Below are positions 21,559-31,251 of a stretch of 64,000 bases of DNA, piece by piece. This DNA is from Erodium maritimum (Eukaryota > Streptophyta > Magnoliopsida > Geraniales > Geraniaceae). How positions within the stretch are numbered: position 1 is the first letter of the stretch; every line of letters starts with the position of its first letter. The notes beneath the pieces were generated by a model. It did not search any database. It had not been told where the DNA came from and saw nothing but the letters and a program-made list of their open reading frames with translations. The stretch lies in contig OY997596.1 in NCBI GenBank assembly GCA_963921825.1, forward strand, positions 6,577,001 to 6,641,000, read 5' to 3'. A program made the translations under genes and the position numbers.

Positions 21559-22260
21559 GTTGATTTGAATTTGCTAGGGGAGGTTCACTTGGTTTGATGT
21601 TGGATCCAAGTTCTCAAGGCTTGACAAGTTCTTACTTTCTCCTCCTCAAGTAATCTTTCATTCCATAAAATTTTCTTAATATTTCATGTTTAAATTCATT
21701 TTAGATGATAGACCCATTTTACTATCCCAACCTGTGGTGGATTGAACTCCCCTGACCCCGGGGTCGACATATGGAGGATGAAATGGCCACTTCCTCACAC
21801 GGGACGGTGATGACTAGAATTCTTTCCTCGGAGGGAAAATGGCCCCGATGGGGCGAATGCGGGGCATGTAAAGCAGCTTCGCTGGTCTCCATGAGGCCAT
21901 TAGGGTGTCACTAAGTGTCTAAGAGAGGCATACCCTGACCGTTAGGGTTCGAACGTTGTCCCCAACCTCCTTCTTTCCCCGAGACATTCCTTGGCATCCT
22001 ACCGAGACACCATAGGCCTGACCTTGTTTAGACAAACAAAGTTAATTGGATCTATCGTATTAGTCATCGGAAGAATGAGACCAAGTTATGTTTATGATTT
22101 ATTGTCATGAGTAATAAAATTACTAAGTTCCCGTTTCAAAAAATATATATTTTCACTTATATGCGTCCACTTCTAAAATACCAAAAGTGTCCTACTATTA
22201 ATAAAATACCCGTGCTCATACTCAAGAAAAAAGAAAAAAGTTTCAATAGGGAGATAAATT
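21559..22260. other. Unassigned; possible 3' end of another retroposon
   Basis: No ORF is supported. 21721-22145 is moderately GC-rich and ends GTTTCAAAAAA after AGTAATAAAATTACTAAG, like a LINE-type tail, but I found no matching TSD. Confidence 0.3.
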
Positions 22261-22315
22261 GAGATGCATAATACAATCAAAACAAACCAAAATCTTATCA
22301 AGCTCCGCAAGCCAT

Positions 22316-23560
22316 TTATTCCAACATAAGATTTGGAACATAACATCCAATGGTTTCAACACAATAACGACCTATACATGCAGTAAGATGATGAAGCTCA
22401 TCGAACTCGTCCTTTTTCAAGTCGTACCAAAACAACCTCCCATCCATAGCGATCAAGATTCTGTTTCCACACACTGAAGAACATATGGGACTTAGAATGG
22501 CTCTTGGTTCACCAATTAGTGCATAAAAGTCCGGAACGAGTATCGACAAAAACTTAGTCCAGCGCGGACAATAGGACGATCCTTCCATCATCCAAAACTC
22601 GACCCTACAGTTGTATGGCTCTAAGCGGCATGCACAAATATAGTCGTATTGATCTTCATCTTCAATCAGCCCTTGACAAAGCAAACAAAACGACCCGACC
22701 TCGCAATACAAACAAAGCCGCCCATCAAACATGGTCATCATCGGTGCTGTTAGAATATAACTATAATTGAATCTTCAACTATCAGCTTGAGCTTTTAGTT
22801 AAGTTGGTCCTCTAATATATACAATCCAAACTCGGGACTTTCCAAACACATGAAACACCTCTTTCGCGAGATCGAAACATATGATCTTTATCACCTCGCC
22901 CCTTCTCGTCAACAAATCAACGTAATAATACAAAGAACCATCCACGAGCTTCGCCTTCCAGTAACGCAGCCACCAAAAGTAATTGGTGTAACCCAAATCA
23001 TCAACTAGGCATTTCCTCCACGTACCGTCTTTAACATCATAGATCATAAGGGCGTCGATGTGACCTCTAGTCGGTGTTCTGGTGACCAACTTGTAGCGGT
23101 CGTGAACATGATCGTAACCGAAACCGAGGAAGTCAACATTGTCATCGCCGGCTGGGTTCGGAGGCACCAAGTGATGTTTTTTCGTCGTTGGGTTCAGCAG
23201 GGCTAGACTAGTTTTTTGTTGAACAACAAACATACCATGGCACGAACTGATTACTCGGGCTTCCCCTTCGTTGATTGGATCCGAAATTTTGACAATATTA
23301 GTGTTGGGATAGTCTATGCACTCCAAATCGATCGAGTAATTGTTGTACCAGAGATAGAAGTTATCATCTTCTATTCGGAAGAAAATCCTTTGCACGATGA
23401 ACAAAAAAGGTCGGTGCAATGAGGCGGTGTGTTGGAAATGGAGGCGGTGGAAAGAGGGATCGGTGTATATTAGCGAACACCATGATTTGGAGACGCACGT
23501 GAAGCGCATGAGGTCCTTGACTGACACTCGACTAATGATCTCTATCATCAGGTCCTCCAT
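22316..23560 (-). pseudogene. F-box protein gene, interrupted
   Basis: The first part (23560 to 22799, 253 codons) starts MEDLMIEIISRVSVKDLMRF and has a clear N-terminal F-box (residues 1-42, VSKSWCSLIYTDPSFHRLHF). An F-box-associated repeat region follows (GFGYDHVHDRYKLV, about residues 145-160). The frame stops just inside a 70-bp fragment (22748-22817) matching one end of an LTR; F-box-like sequence then resumes from 22741 to 22316 (141 codons: GRLCLYCEVGSF, GRLFWYDLKKDEF). F-box proteins normally link a substrate to SKP1-CUL1 ubiquitin ligases. Reading the fragment as an intron fails: its only boundary GT gives a shifted frame and an immediate stop. It probably makes only a truncated product with an F-box. 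Confidence 0.75.
22748..22817 (+). mobile_element. 70-bp LTR-end fragment within the F-box gene
   Basis: It begins TGTTAGAATATAAC and includes ACTATCAGCTTGAGCTTTTA. It matches the reverse complement of 29161-29230 with a few differences. No TSD is visible, so it may be a deleted insertion. Confidence 0.6.
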
Positions 23561-23677
23561 GGCGGTTGTTCCTTAATCCACAAACACGTCAAAACAAGTA
23601 AGTAGCTATAAGATTCACAAATAGAAAAAAAACTAGATATAGAATCTCTGAAGCTCACTCTTTTATTCAGGGTCTAA

Positions 23678-25965
23678 GAGCATGAACAACAGAAAGGACC
23701 TTGGTCAGGGAGTGGGAGTGCAGACCTTGTGCTGACTGGACAAAAGTCAGGGAGTGAGAGTGCAGAAAAGTGGGTGTTTTGCAACAGAAAGGACCTTGAG
23801 GTCCTGTGAGTGCAGAACAGTGCTGACTGGATTATTATTTGATATTTTCCTGTTTTATTTAATTCGTTATCAGAAACCGTTTAATTTAGTCATAATTTAA
23901 ACAATTTTGGAAATAAATAATTAATGACAATCAATAATTAATAAATTCAACACAAATATAAATGAACTTCTAATTTTATTCAATCCCTTTTAATACAACC
24001 AAAAACAAAATACAAGTTCAAGAATCATCCTCTGTTGGGTCGACATCTGGTGGTGGGGGTTGGCTTCGAAGATCATCAATTTGGGCTTCAAGGGCAGTTA
24101 TGAGTCTTCGCAGTTGGGTCTTGCAAAACTTATGGTCTGCCAACGCCTCTTCGTCGTAGGAAGATGTATCCGTCCCCACCAGGGACTTGTAGTTGGCGAG
24201 GTTTGCTTCCCACTGTTGGGTTAATGTCTGTATCATGCGATACTTTTCAGCATGTTGTTCGCCCCGTGAACGTTGAGCCTCAAACCGTGCACGTTCAGCG
24301 TCGATTCGTGCACGTTCCAGTTCGGCGAAGGAAGACATTTGGGCCGTGAGGACAACCCCCTTCTTTGCGGCCTTCGCTGCCTTCTTCCCTTGCGGTCGGC
24401 GAGGGGGACTTGGGGCGGCCTCAGGGGATGGGGGTGTGTCGCTGAGAGGGACTGAGTCCCCTCGTAGTTCTCGCTTCCTCCCCATTCTGGTGGTTGGGAC
24501 TCACCACTGAGATGTGTGCCCTCCTCCCCTGTGCTTGTGGGTGGGGTTGAGCTATAAGCCACAGTCTCATCCAACCGCTGTCGTTGTTGGCGTACCTGAC
24601 TGCGGACAGTTCCCATTGTGCCCTCCTGGGCACTGAACTTCTCATTGCCCTCGAGCCTCATGACCCAATGATCCAGGTCGAACTTTAGCGGGTGGTCTTT
24701 AATCACTTTCCCATCATCCTCCCACATTTTCTTCGCACGTCTCAAGTGCTCTTCCTGGTTTGCGCCGTTCGGCTTCTCGGCCTTGGACCTCTTCAAATAG
24801 CCGAGCATCCTCCTTGTCTGGCTGGAACCTCTGAGCCAACGTTTCTTGATAGCTTCCCAGCGGCGAGGCGGGTAACCTCCCTTGGAGTTGTATTTCCTCT
24901 GCACTTCGCACCAGAATGTGCTGCCGTTTGCGAGTTGCCCTTGACGGCGTCTCTTGTTGTGCTCAACCAGCAAGTTATGAGGTGATGGTCCTCCTCCTTG
25001 CTGAATGTCCGGCCCTCCGCATCTGGTTCTTCGGGTTGGGCTCGGGCTCGGCCTCGTCGTTGGGAAGATGATGGTTGAGGGGTTTGTACGTCGGGTAGTG
25101 GATGACCCTCGTAGTTGTAGAATTGGGGTCCCATGCCTCATTGTGATTGTGGTTGGAACGGTGGCATCTGGAAACCTTGTGGGGGCATGCTCCATTGTGA
25201 TGGCACTTGGAACCCTGGCGCCATTTGGTATTGTTGGGGACGATATTGCCCTGATAAAAAATTTTAATACAATAAATTAAGTGCTAAAAAATAAAATAAT
25301 AAAATAAGTGCAAATAATTAATCAAAAAAATGAATACAATGCATTAATACAATAAAATAAGTACAAAAATTATGTTACATAAATAATAAGTTTGCACTAA
25401 CCTGAACTCGACCCCGGGTTCGAGTTTGGGGAGTTGGAGCGATTGCCCGGTTGAATGTCTCTCGAGTGTGGGGAGTTTCCTCGATTGCCCGTTAGAATGT
25501 CTCCGAAACCTCGTGCCAGTTCGTCCTCGGTGAATCCTACTTCGTCACCAGCTAACTGTGCACGAGACCCAGCGTCGCCCGACATTTTTCACGAGAAAAA
25601 TTGAAACGAGAGAGGAGAATTTGGGAAGGAGAGAGTGAAGTTGGATAGTTGAAGTAGGAAGTGGTGTGAAAAATATGAGAGGAGAGGGGTATTTATAGGG
25701 TTTTATTTGTTGATTTTTGAATTAAAAAAAAACTAGCCGTTATGTGCCAACGGTTGGGACACGTGGCAGCCCCACACGCTGCCAGCGCAGCAGACGGCGC
25801 GCCGGCGCGTCCACCGCGCCCGACCAGCGAGAGGGGAGCGGGACCGCGTGGAAGGGGAGCGGGAGCGCGTGCAAGGGGAGCGGGGCCGCGTTTTTCGACG
25901 TTAACAGCGGAACGGCCAGCGAACGTCACGGCGCGGGGAGCGGGACCGTTCCGTTGTGGATGCCC
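23678..25965 (-). mobile_element. PIF/Harbinger element with SANT-type gene only (copy B)
   Basis: The ends are GAGCATGAACAACAGAAAGG and the complement of GGGCATCCACAACGGAACGG, with TSD TAA (23675-23677 and 25966-25968). It is 2,288 bp. The first 300 bp and the GC-rich last 200 bp closely match the element at 15653-17787, but the inner part is different: it carries a SANT-type ORF1 in place of the DDE transposase. Confidence 0.9.
24018..25585 (-). pseudogene. SANT/Myb-like PIF ORF1 with frameshifts
   Basis: The minus strand starts at 25585 (MSGDAGSRAQLAGDEVGFTE, 62 codons). After a non-coding gap (probable intron, about 25250-25390) the coding signal resumes with GPQFYNYEGHPLPD and a SANT start EGRTFSKEEDHHLITCWL (about 25000-24960). 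The frame shifts near 24925, continues as STFWCEVQRKYN, WEAIKKRWLRG and HPLKFDLDHWVMRL, and shifts again near 24480 into a C-terminal part with PQGKKAAKAAKKG and a Glu/Arg/Ala coiled coil ending DVDPTEDDS at 24018. The family role is DNA-binding partner of the Harbinger transposase. At least two indels break it. It is the missing partner type of the transposase at 16007-17416. Confidence 0.8.
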
Positions 25966-25968
25966 TAA

Positions 25969-27149
25969 TCTCACTTGAAATGAAGCATTACCAAAAGGAA
26001 CAAAGGGCCTTATGTAGGCAGCAAAGTGCCCTAATGAGTTTAGGCGGGTTTAAGGCCAAATGGACAAAAGAGCCAATTATTTCTACCTTTTCCATGGCTT
26101 GGTTCATGAATGACATTGATAGTGCCTACCTGAAACACGTAATAATTACGTGTTTAATACTTTTCTCGAAGCAATATTCGATTTTTTTGTATCTTGTGTA
26201 GTTGAGTAATTGTATTTTAGTTTCCTATTACGTGGTCAATGTAGACATGTACATTAACTTTCGGTGTAATCAAGTCAGAGTTATACGTCATTCCGAGGAT
26301 GTAAATGAATTTGGTTCATTTTTTTAACACGACATTCGGAATTTTATTGATAATGAAACTAGATAAAAGAAGTACGAATATGAGGTGAAAAGTGGGTGAG
26401 ATAAAATCCTAAATCATAGTTTTTAGATACAAACCCTATGACTAAAGTACCTGGCTAATGCAAGGTAGGAGAGGGCGACGGATCCCCAGGATGATGGTTG
26501 CTTGATCGCAAATCACAGTGGTCACAATAGTCATTTTCTTACCCGACATGAAAATGTCTGTGGTAATAGATAAGGGGTTTTTGAGGGAATAATGGGCATT
26601 GAAGGAGAACACTAGGAAAAGGGGGAGACATTGAGTCGATATGACTATGACACTAACAAGGAGGGATTGGACTCGACGAGGCTGTGTAAAAGACCACGTC
26701 TGGTTGTTTGGATCAATAAGAGTTGTTATCATTGTTCCATGCCGCCGTTAAGACCTAGTTTCATGGTCTCCTAAGAGGATAAATAAGTCTTTAAATGTGC
26801 TTCTCAAGCACTAACACACTTGTCAAAATATTGGGGTCTATATATTATGGAACTTAAGAGTAATCTCAATTGATTATACTTCGTTTTAAAGTATGAATAA
26901 AATACTTTTTATCGTTCAAAAACAGTTACGTCCCCGACATTTAGCGACGTTGTTTGTCTTTGAAAAGGTTTGGGATCCAATTATTAGTTACATGTGTTAA
27001 GAGCTGACCAACCATTAAATCCATTTAACGAGACTTTTAATTATTCCAATCTGGAAAAGAAGGAGACCTACGCCCTTCATTTACCTTACTATCATATCAC
27101 ATCAGAATTTATTACTGGTTCATAAATTGACTACTTAATCTGATAAAAG
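25969..27149. other. Unassigned intergenic sequence
   Basis: AT-rich with no recognised gene. A T-run followed by GAATTTTATTGATAATGAAAC near 26321-26357 looks like a minus-strand LINE-type tail, but no TSD was found. Confidence 0.35.
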
Positions 27150-28274
27150 GAATTACACACGAATCGACACGAAGAATATTGACCACCGAATAGTGAGAAG
27201 TAAAGGCTATAACAACTAACAAGAAATCACATTAAAGCCACATAAACTCATTAGGGCACTTGACCGCCAACATAAGAAGGGAAAGAGAGGATGTGGTGGT
27301 CATTGCTGCGATCAAAAGAAAACGAGAGAAGCGTATACTTGAAGAAGCCGAGAGCAAGAGGTGGTTCTTTTCAATAGAGACCAAGTGAGTATAACTTTCT
27401 TGTAGTACTTACGGTGTTAGCTTTTCTATGTGAAATCGTTGTTTTCTAACTTTATGTGACATCTAGTTATCATTTCAGAACTGAGTTCGACTTATCAAGA
27501 TATTTCTTAATTTAAAAGATCGTACAATTTACATGAATCAACATAAATGTGATATTTTGTTACAAAAAGTAGCATAAAAGTAATATTTTTTTACAAGGAA
27601 AACCATTTTTTTCATGCTTATTTTACTCGTGATTAGTACTATTACAAAAGGTTGACTTCAATTAAGAATTGAAAATGACTTTTCTGATGGGTTAAGAATC
27701 AACGTTACCCCTTTTTTTATTAATAGGGGAATGTTATATTTATAACATTGTTCATGAATAGAACGATGACAGTACCAAATGATCATTGATTCTGGAGTTA
27801 ACAATTTGCAGCGATGGCCCGCAACGGCGATGTTTCTGTTCATCCGGTTGACAGATCCGATGACTTTATTTCTGAGTGTGAGCGCAGCATTGCTGAGTTG
27901 GAGCAGCAGATCGAGACGAAGAGGCGCTATTTCTCTCAGCTCGAAGAGGAGCTGAATCGGAAGTTCAAACCAGCATCGGACTACGTTGAGCTTGCGGAGG
28001 CTGAGATGTTGGAGAGGTGCTGGAATAAGTACACCGCTGAGTGCGCGGCTCTTGGGGTTGCGACGAGGTGCTTGAGCTGGCCAAAGTTACGTTCGGTGCC
28101 TCAGTTCGGGATGAGCACGTGTTGCAGTTCCTTGATGAAGACGGGCGTAAGGAGCAGCTCGTCGACTCCTGCAAGTCGAAGATCGTCTACTATCGGCAGC
28201 AGGACATGCCTGAGCAGCTCGCCTGTTTTCGTGGCTACTTGGCAGCACTCGGTAGAGATGAGGATGACCTTTAG
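27150..28274 (+). pseudogene. Unknown low-copy gene, paralogue 1 (frameshifted or mis-spliced)
   Basis: I do not recognise the family. A leader (27150-27390, near-identical in long stretches to 48190-48415) ends at a GTGAGTATAAC donor-like site, and an acceptor TTTGCAG precedes the ATG at 27814. The first frame (27814-28060) gives a charged, coiled-coil-prone N-terminus (SECERSIAELEQQIETKRRYF, YFSQLEEELN). The C-terminal 70 residues lie in another frame (to 28274): FLDEDGRKEQLVD, KIVYYRQQDMPEQL and CFRGYLAALG. They align with the end of the gene at 48563-49108. Either an indel or an unseen short intron joins them at about 28040-28075. The N-terminus does not match its paralogue. Expression cannot be judged from the sequence. 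Confidence 0.55.
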
Positions 28275-28890
28275 CTTTCTCTTATTATAGATTTGTTCAA
28301 TTAGCCATGTGGTTGCTCCTGGTTTTCAAATGGCTGAAAAATAATTTTCAGGTTGTAAGCTTTTTTTAAGGGAAAACTTTTGATTTTTTATCGGTAATTA
28401 TAATGATCTGGTTTACTATGAGGTTATTGTATGTTGGTTGGATGATGAATTAATGTTTTGATAAATTTATTAAATACGATTTGAAACAATAGATATTAAA
28501 TAACATTGAAATTAATTTGACAAACTTAATTAATAATAAAATAAAATAACTAAATAAATTGAAACTTCAAATTTTATTCATCCTCGAATAATACAACCCA
28601 AAACACATTTACGAGACAATTCTTATAGAGAAAAAGCTTTCATTCGTTGTCTGATTGGTAATTTGTTCCGAATCAATTCTATATGTGCTCAACAAGGCCA
28701 TCTTAGAGTTTCCGACGTGTGTTATCATTGTGCACCTCGTTTATAGTTGCCATGTTTTGTTCGTAGGTCCAGGTTCCCTGGGAGCAATCGTTTGGGGGGA
28801 GTCCAATCAGGTATTTTCAGAGTGTTTAGTCTCGATGGAGAGTATGAACATACAATCGCAGTGATAAGTGAAAGCAAACAACTCGAGACC
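28275..28890. other. Unassigned AT-rich stretch
   Basis: 28305-28365 is the 3' flank of the gene above and is similar to 54107-54165. Part of 28540-28605 (AATTTTATTCATCCTCGAATAATACAACCC) recalls the PIF subterminal sequence at about 15945-15975 and 23970-24000. No gene is supported. Confidence 0.4.
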
Positions 28891-29230
28891 ATGCATAAAA
28901 TACTACCACAATTAGATTCACAAAACAAAACTGAAATTAGCATTTCTTACCAAATCAAGAACACTGGGTAAGGAATGATCGGGCTTGAGTCTCCAAGGCA
29001 CCTACGTATCCTCCTAGGACTCAAAGCCACGTAGTTCTTATCAAGATGACTCAAGAACACAAAAAATGGAGGAGGAACTAATGTTGGCGGAAACTTATGG
29101 AAAGAAGAGGAGGAGTTGTTCTTCCTTTTTTGTGTGTTGTCTTTCTTATGTTGTAATAATTATTAGAGGACCAACTCAACTAAAAGCTCAAGCTGATAGT
29201 TGAAAGTCCAATTATAATTATATTCTAACA
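28890..29230 (-). mobile_element. Copia-like LTR fragment
   Basis: The minus strand begins TGTTAGAATATAATTATAA at 29230. The part at about 28940-29080 (TACGTGGCTTTGA, TGGAGACTCAAGCC and a following TCATTC, minus strand) matches 32800-32960 of the solo LTR inside the CACTA element, in inverted orientation. The other end and a TSD were not resolved. Confidence 0.55.
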
Positions 29231-29337
29231 ATAATGACTCTTATGTCATTTAATCCTATCAACATTATAGAATAATAGTAGATAGGACAAGAATGGTGTA
29301 AAGTCTTAACAGTTAGTAGAGAATTGGTGGATTGAGG

Positions 29338-29750
29338 CACTACTGCAGAACTGGGCTTGGCACACGGATAGAAAATATCCGTCACTAAAGATTTAGAACC
29401 TTGGCCACGGATAGGCCCATCCGTCAGCCAGGTTATCACCTGACTGACGGATATAATATCCGTGGAAAAGGTCCAAAGTATCCGTCAGGCAGGTGAAATC
29501 TTCACAGACGGATACTACATCCGTAGGCAAGGTCTCAAACCTTGCTGACGGATACAATTTCCGTGGAAAAGGTCGCATGTATCCGTCAGGCAGGTGGAGA
29601 AGCCTTACCTACGGATACTGTATCCGTCTGTGGAGTTTGTAAAGCCTAGCTACGGATGCTTTGTCCGTCAAGCAAGTGGAATCCTTACCCATGGATGTTT
29701 TATCTGTCAGTGAAGCTTGTTTTATCCGTTGGTCAAGTGAGCCAGTGTAC
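29338..29750. repeat. Left subterminal repeat region of CACTA
   Basis: About a dozen copies of ACGGATANNATCCGT and CCGTCAGGCAGGT-type motifs in both orientations, typical of binding sites for the element's own regulator protein. Confidence 0.85.
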
Positions 29751-30001
29751 AAACTATTTCCGAAAACATTTATAGTCATCCTGATGAAAATATCGATATA
29801 ATACAGGATCTTGTATTATACAAGCGGTATATAAGCACAACACATTTAAACTACCATGTATTTTGTAAAAGTACATTGTTAAACAACAAAATACATAGCC
29901 GAATACTTAAACAACAAAATACATAAACGAGTAGCAGTTCTGCCTACAAATCTTCCATACATAAACGAGTAGCAGTTTTACATAAACGCATAATGATAGA
30001 G

Positions 30002-30376
30002 TTACGAAGCAAGAAGATTTGAGATAACACGCTCTTGCATTGCCTTCAAATCTTCCATCCATTCAACAAATCGTCTAAACCAAACAGGCTCCTCTATAGC
30101 TTCAAGGTCATTCTCCTGAACCTCGTCCAAGAACGGAGGCCTCGGCAGCGGGCCTACACCATAAGGTAGTGGAGGAAGGTCATCACCTTTCTGACGGATC
30201 AGGCGACGAATATAGGCGAAGCGTTCATGTCCTTCCATCACTAGTCGGTGATAATGTTGCAGCCACGCTGGGCCAGCTGCAGCGTTGGCTCTTTGTGGAT
30301 CAGGTAGTACAACTGTTCCTGCATTTTCACGACGACGCCACCTGCGCTCGAGTCGCGAATTAAAGTTTGGTTCCAT
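30002..30376 (-). CDS. CACTA accessory ORF, unknown function
   Basis: 124 residues from an ATG (MEPNFNSRLERRWRRRENAG), with no family recognised. Basic N-terminus, a middle ERFAYIRRLIRQKGDDLPPLP, a Pro-rich linker, then an acidic/aromatic tail (EEPVWFRRFVEWMEDLKAMQ). The ERxxYIRRLI core is reminiscent of the IRRLIAAEGARL part of the disrupted ORF at 31252-33249, so it may be a diverged relative. It lies opposite to the transposase, downstream of 30610-31038 on the same strand. It may be an extra exon of the same transcript; this cannot be settled here. Confidence 0.45.
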   Translation of the reverse strand: MEPNFNSRLERRWRRRENAGTVVLPDPQRANAAAGPAWLQHYHRLVMEGHERFAYIRRLIRQKGDDLPPLPYGVGPLPRPPFLDEVQENDLEAIEEPVWFRRFVEWMEDLKAMQERVISNLLAS

Positions 30377-30609
30377 CCTGACTCAAACAACAAATTACAA
30401 TTATAACTAATCTCAAATAATTATTTCAAAGCATACGGAAGTAATATTCATAAAAATTAACACATAATTAATAAAGTAAAGAAAAAGTAAAGCATTCGTT
30501 AAAACATTAAAACAAAGTCATATATATATAATGATAGTTTAAACACAAGTTATCCTTACTTAACAGAAAACATAATAGTACTAAAACATTAATATTATAG
30601 CAAGGGCGT

Positions 30610-31038
30610 CTAGTCTTCGAACTCGCGCTTCATATTGTCTTTCAGCCATTGCACGTACACCCTTGCGTCATGCTTCGGGCCGCGCATGGAGGTGGCTCCA
30701 TCAACTGTACTCATCTCAGCAACACGTGCATAAACACGCCTAGATATTTCCTCCAACTTAGCTATTGCAGCAGCTCTTTCAGCGGCTCTTTCAGCAACAA
30801 GCCGTTCTCTGTCAGCGGCTCTTTCAGCAGCTCTTTCAACCACAATCCTTCGTCCCTCTCGGTTAATGAGGCCCCGTAACCTCATCCGAGCTGCTGCTAC
30901 CGCTCTCGTGCGTGGCAACGACTCTGTTGGAATGCTGTTGTACAATCGCATCATCTCAACATGGAGATCAACCTCTAGTGGTCCATCATATTCGTCCGCT
31001 GGGAGTTCGTTTTCCCCTACGCTACTTCGGTCATCCAT
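30610..31038 (-). CDS. CACTA accessory ORF with coiled coil, unknown function
   Basis: 142 residues, starting MDDRSSVGENELPADEY. Residues 28-60 are helical (VEMMRLYNSIPTESLPRTR), residues 68-112 are an Ala/Glu/Arg repeat (VVERAAERAADRERLVAERA) expected to form a coiled coil, and the end is DARVYVQWLKDNMKREFED. The start resembles MDETNSSSVGENSL of the disrupted ORF at 33249, pointing to a tandem duplication within the CACTA element. No known domain. Both are read opposite to the transposase gene. Confidence 0.5.
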   Translation of the reverse strand: MDDRSSVGENELPADEYDGPLEVDLHVEMMRLYNSIPTESLPRTRAVAAARMRLRGLINREGRRIVVERAAERAADRERLVAERAAERAAAIAKLEEISRRVYARVAEMSTVDGATSMRGPKHDARVYVQWLKDNMKREFED

Positions 31039-31251
31039 GACTAAATGAAACCAAACCTTAGTACAATATTAAAACGAATATACCAGAAACAAATTTAAAT
31101 CAACACCGACCACTCAAAACATAATAACCATACAAATATTACCATTCATAAAAGGTATTAGCATGACACATTAATTACCGAGTCATAACAGTCATACTTA
31201 CATATAACCTAATTTAAACACCGTTCATATACTAAGTAGCAATAAACTACA

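Noticed and set aside
22748-22817. Intron in the F-box gene
   Set aside because: The available GT...AG pair joins the parts out of frame with an immediate stop, and the sequence matches an LTR end elsewhere in the window.
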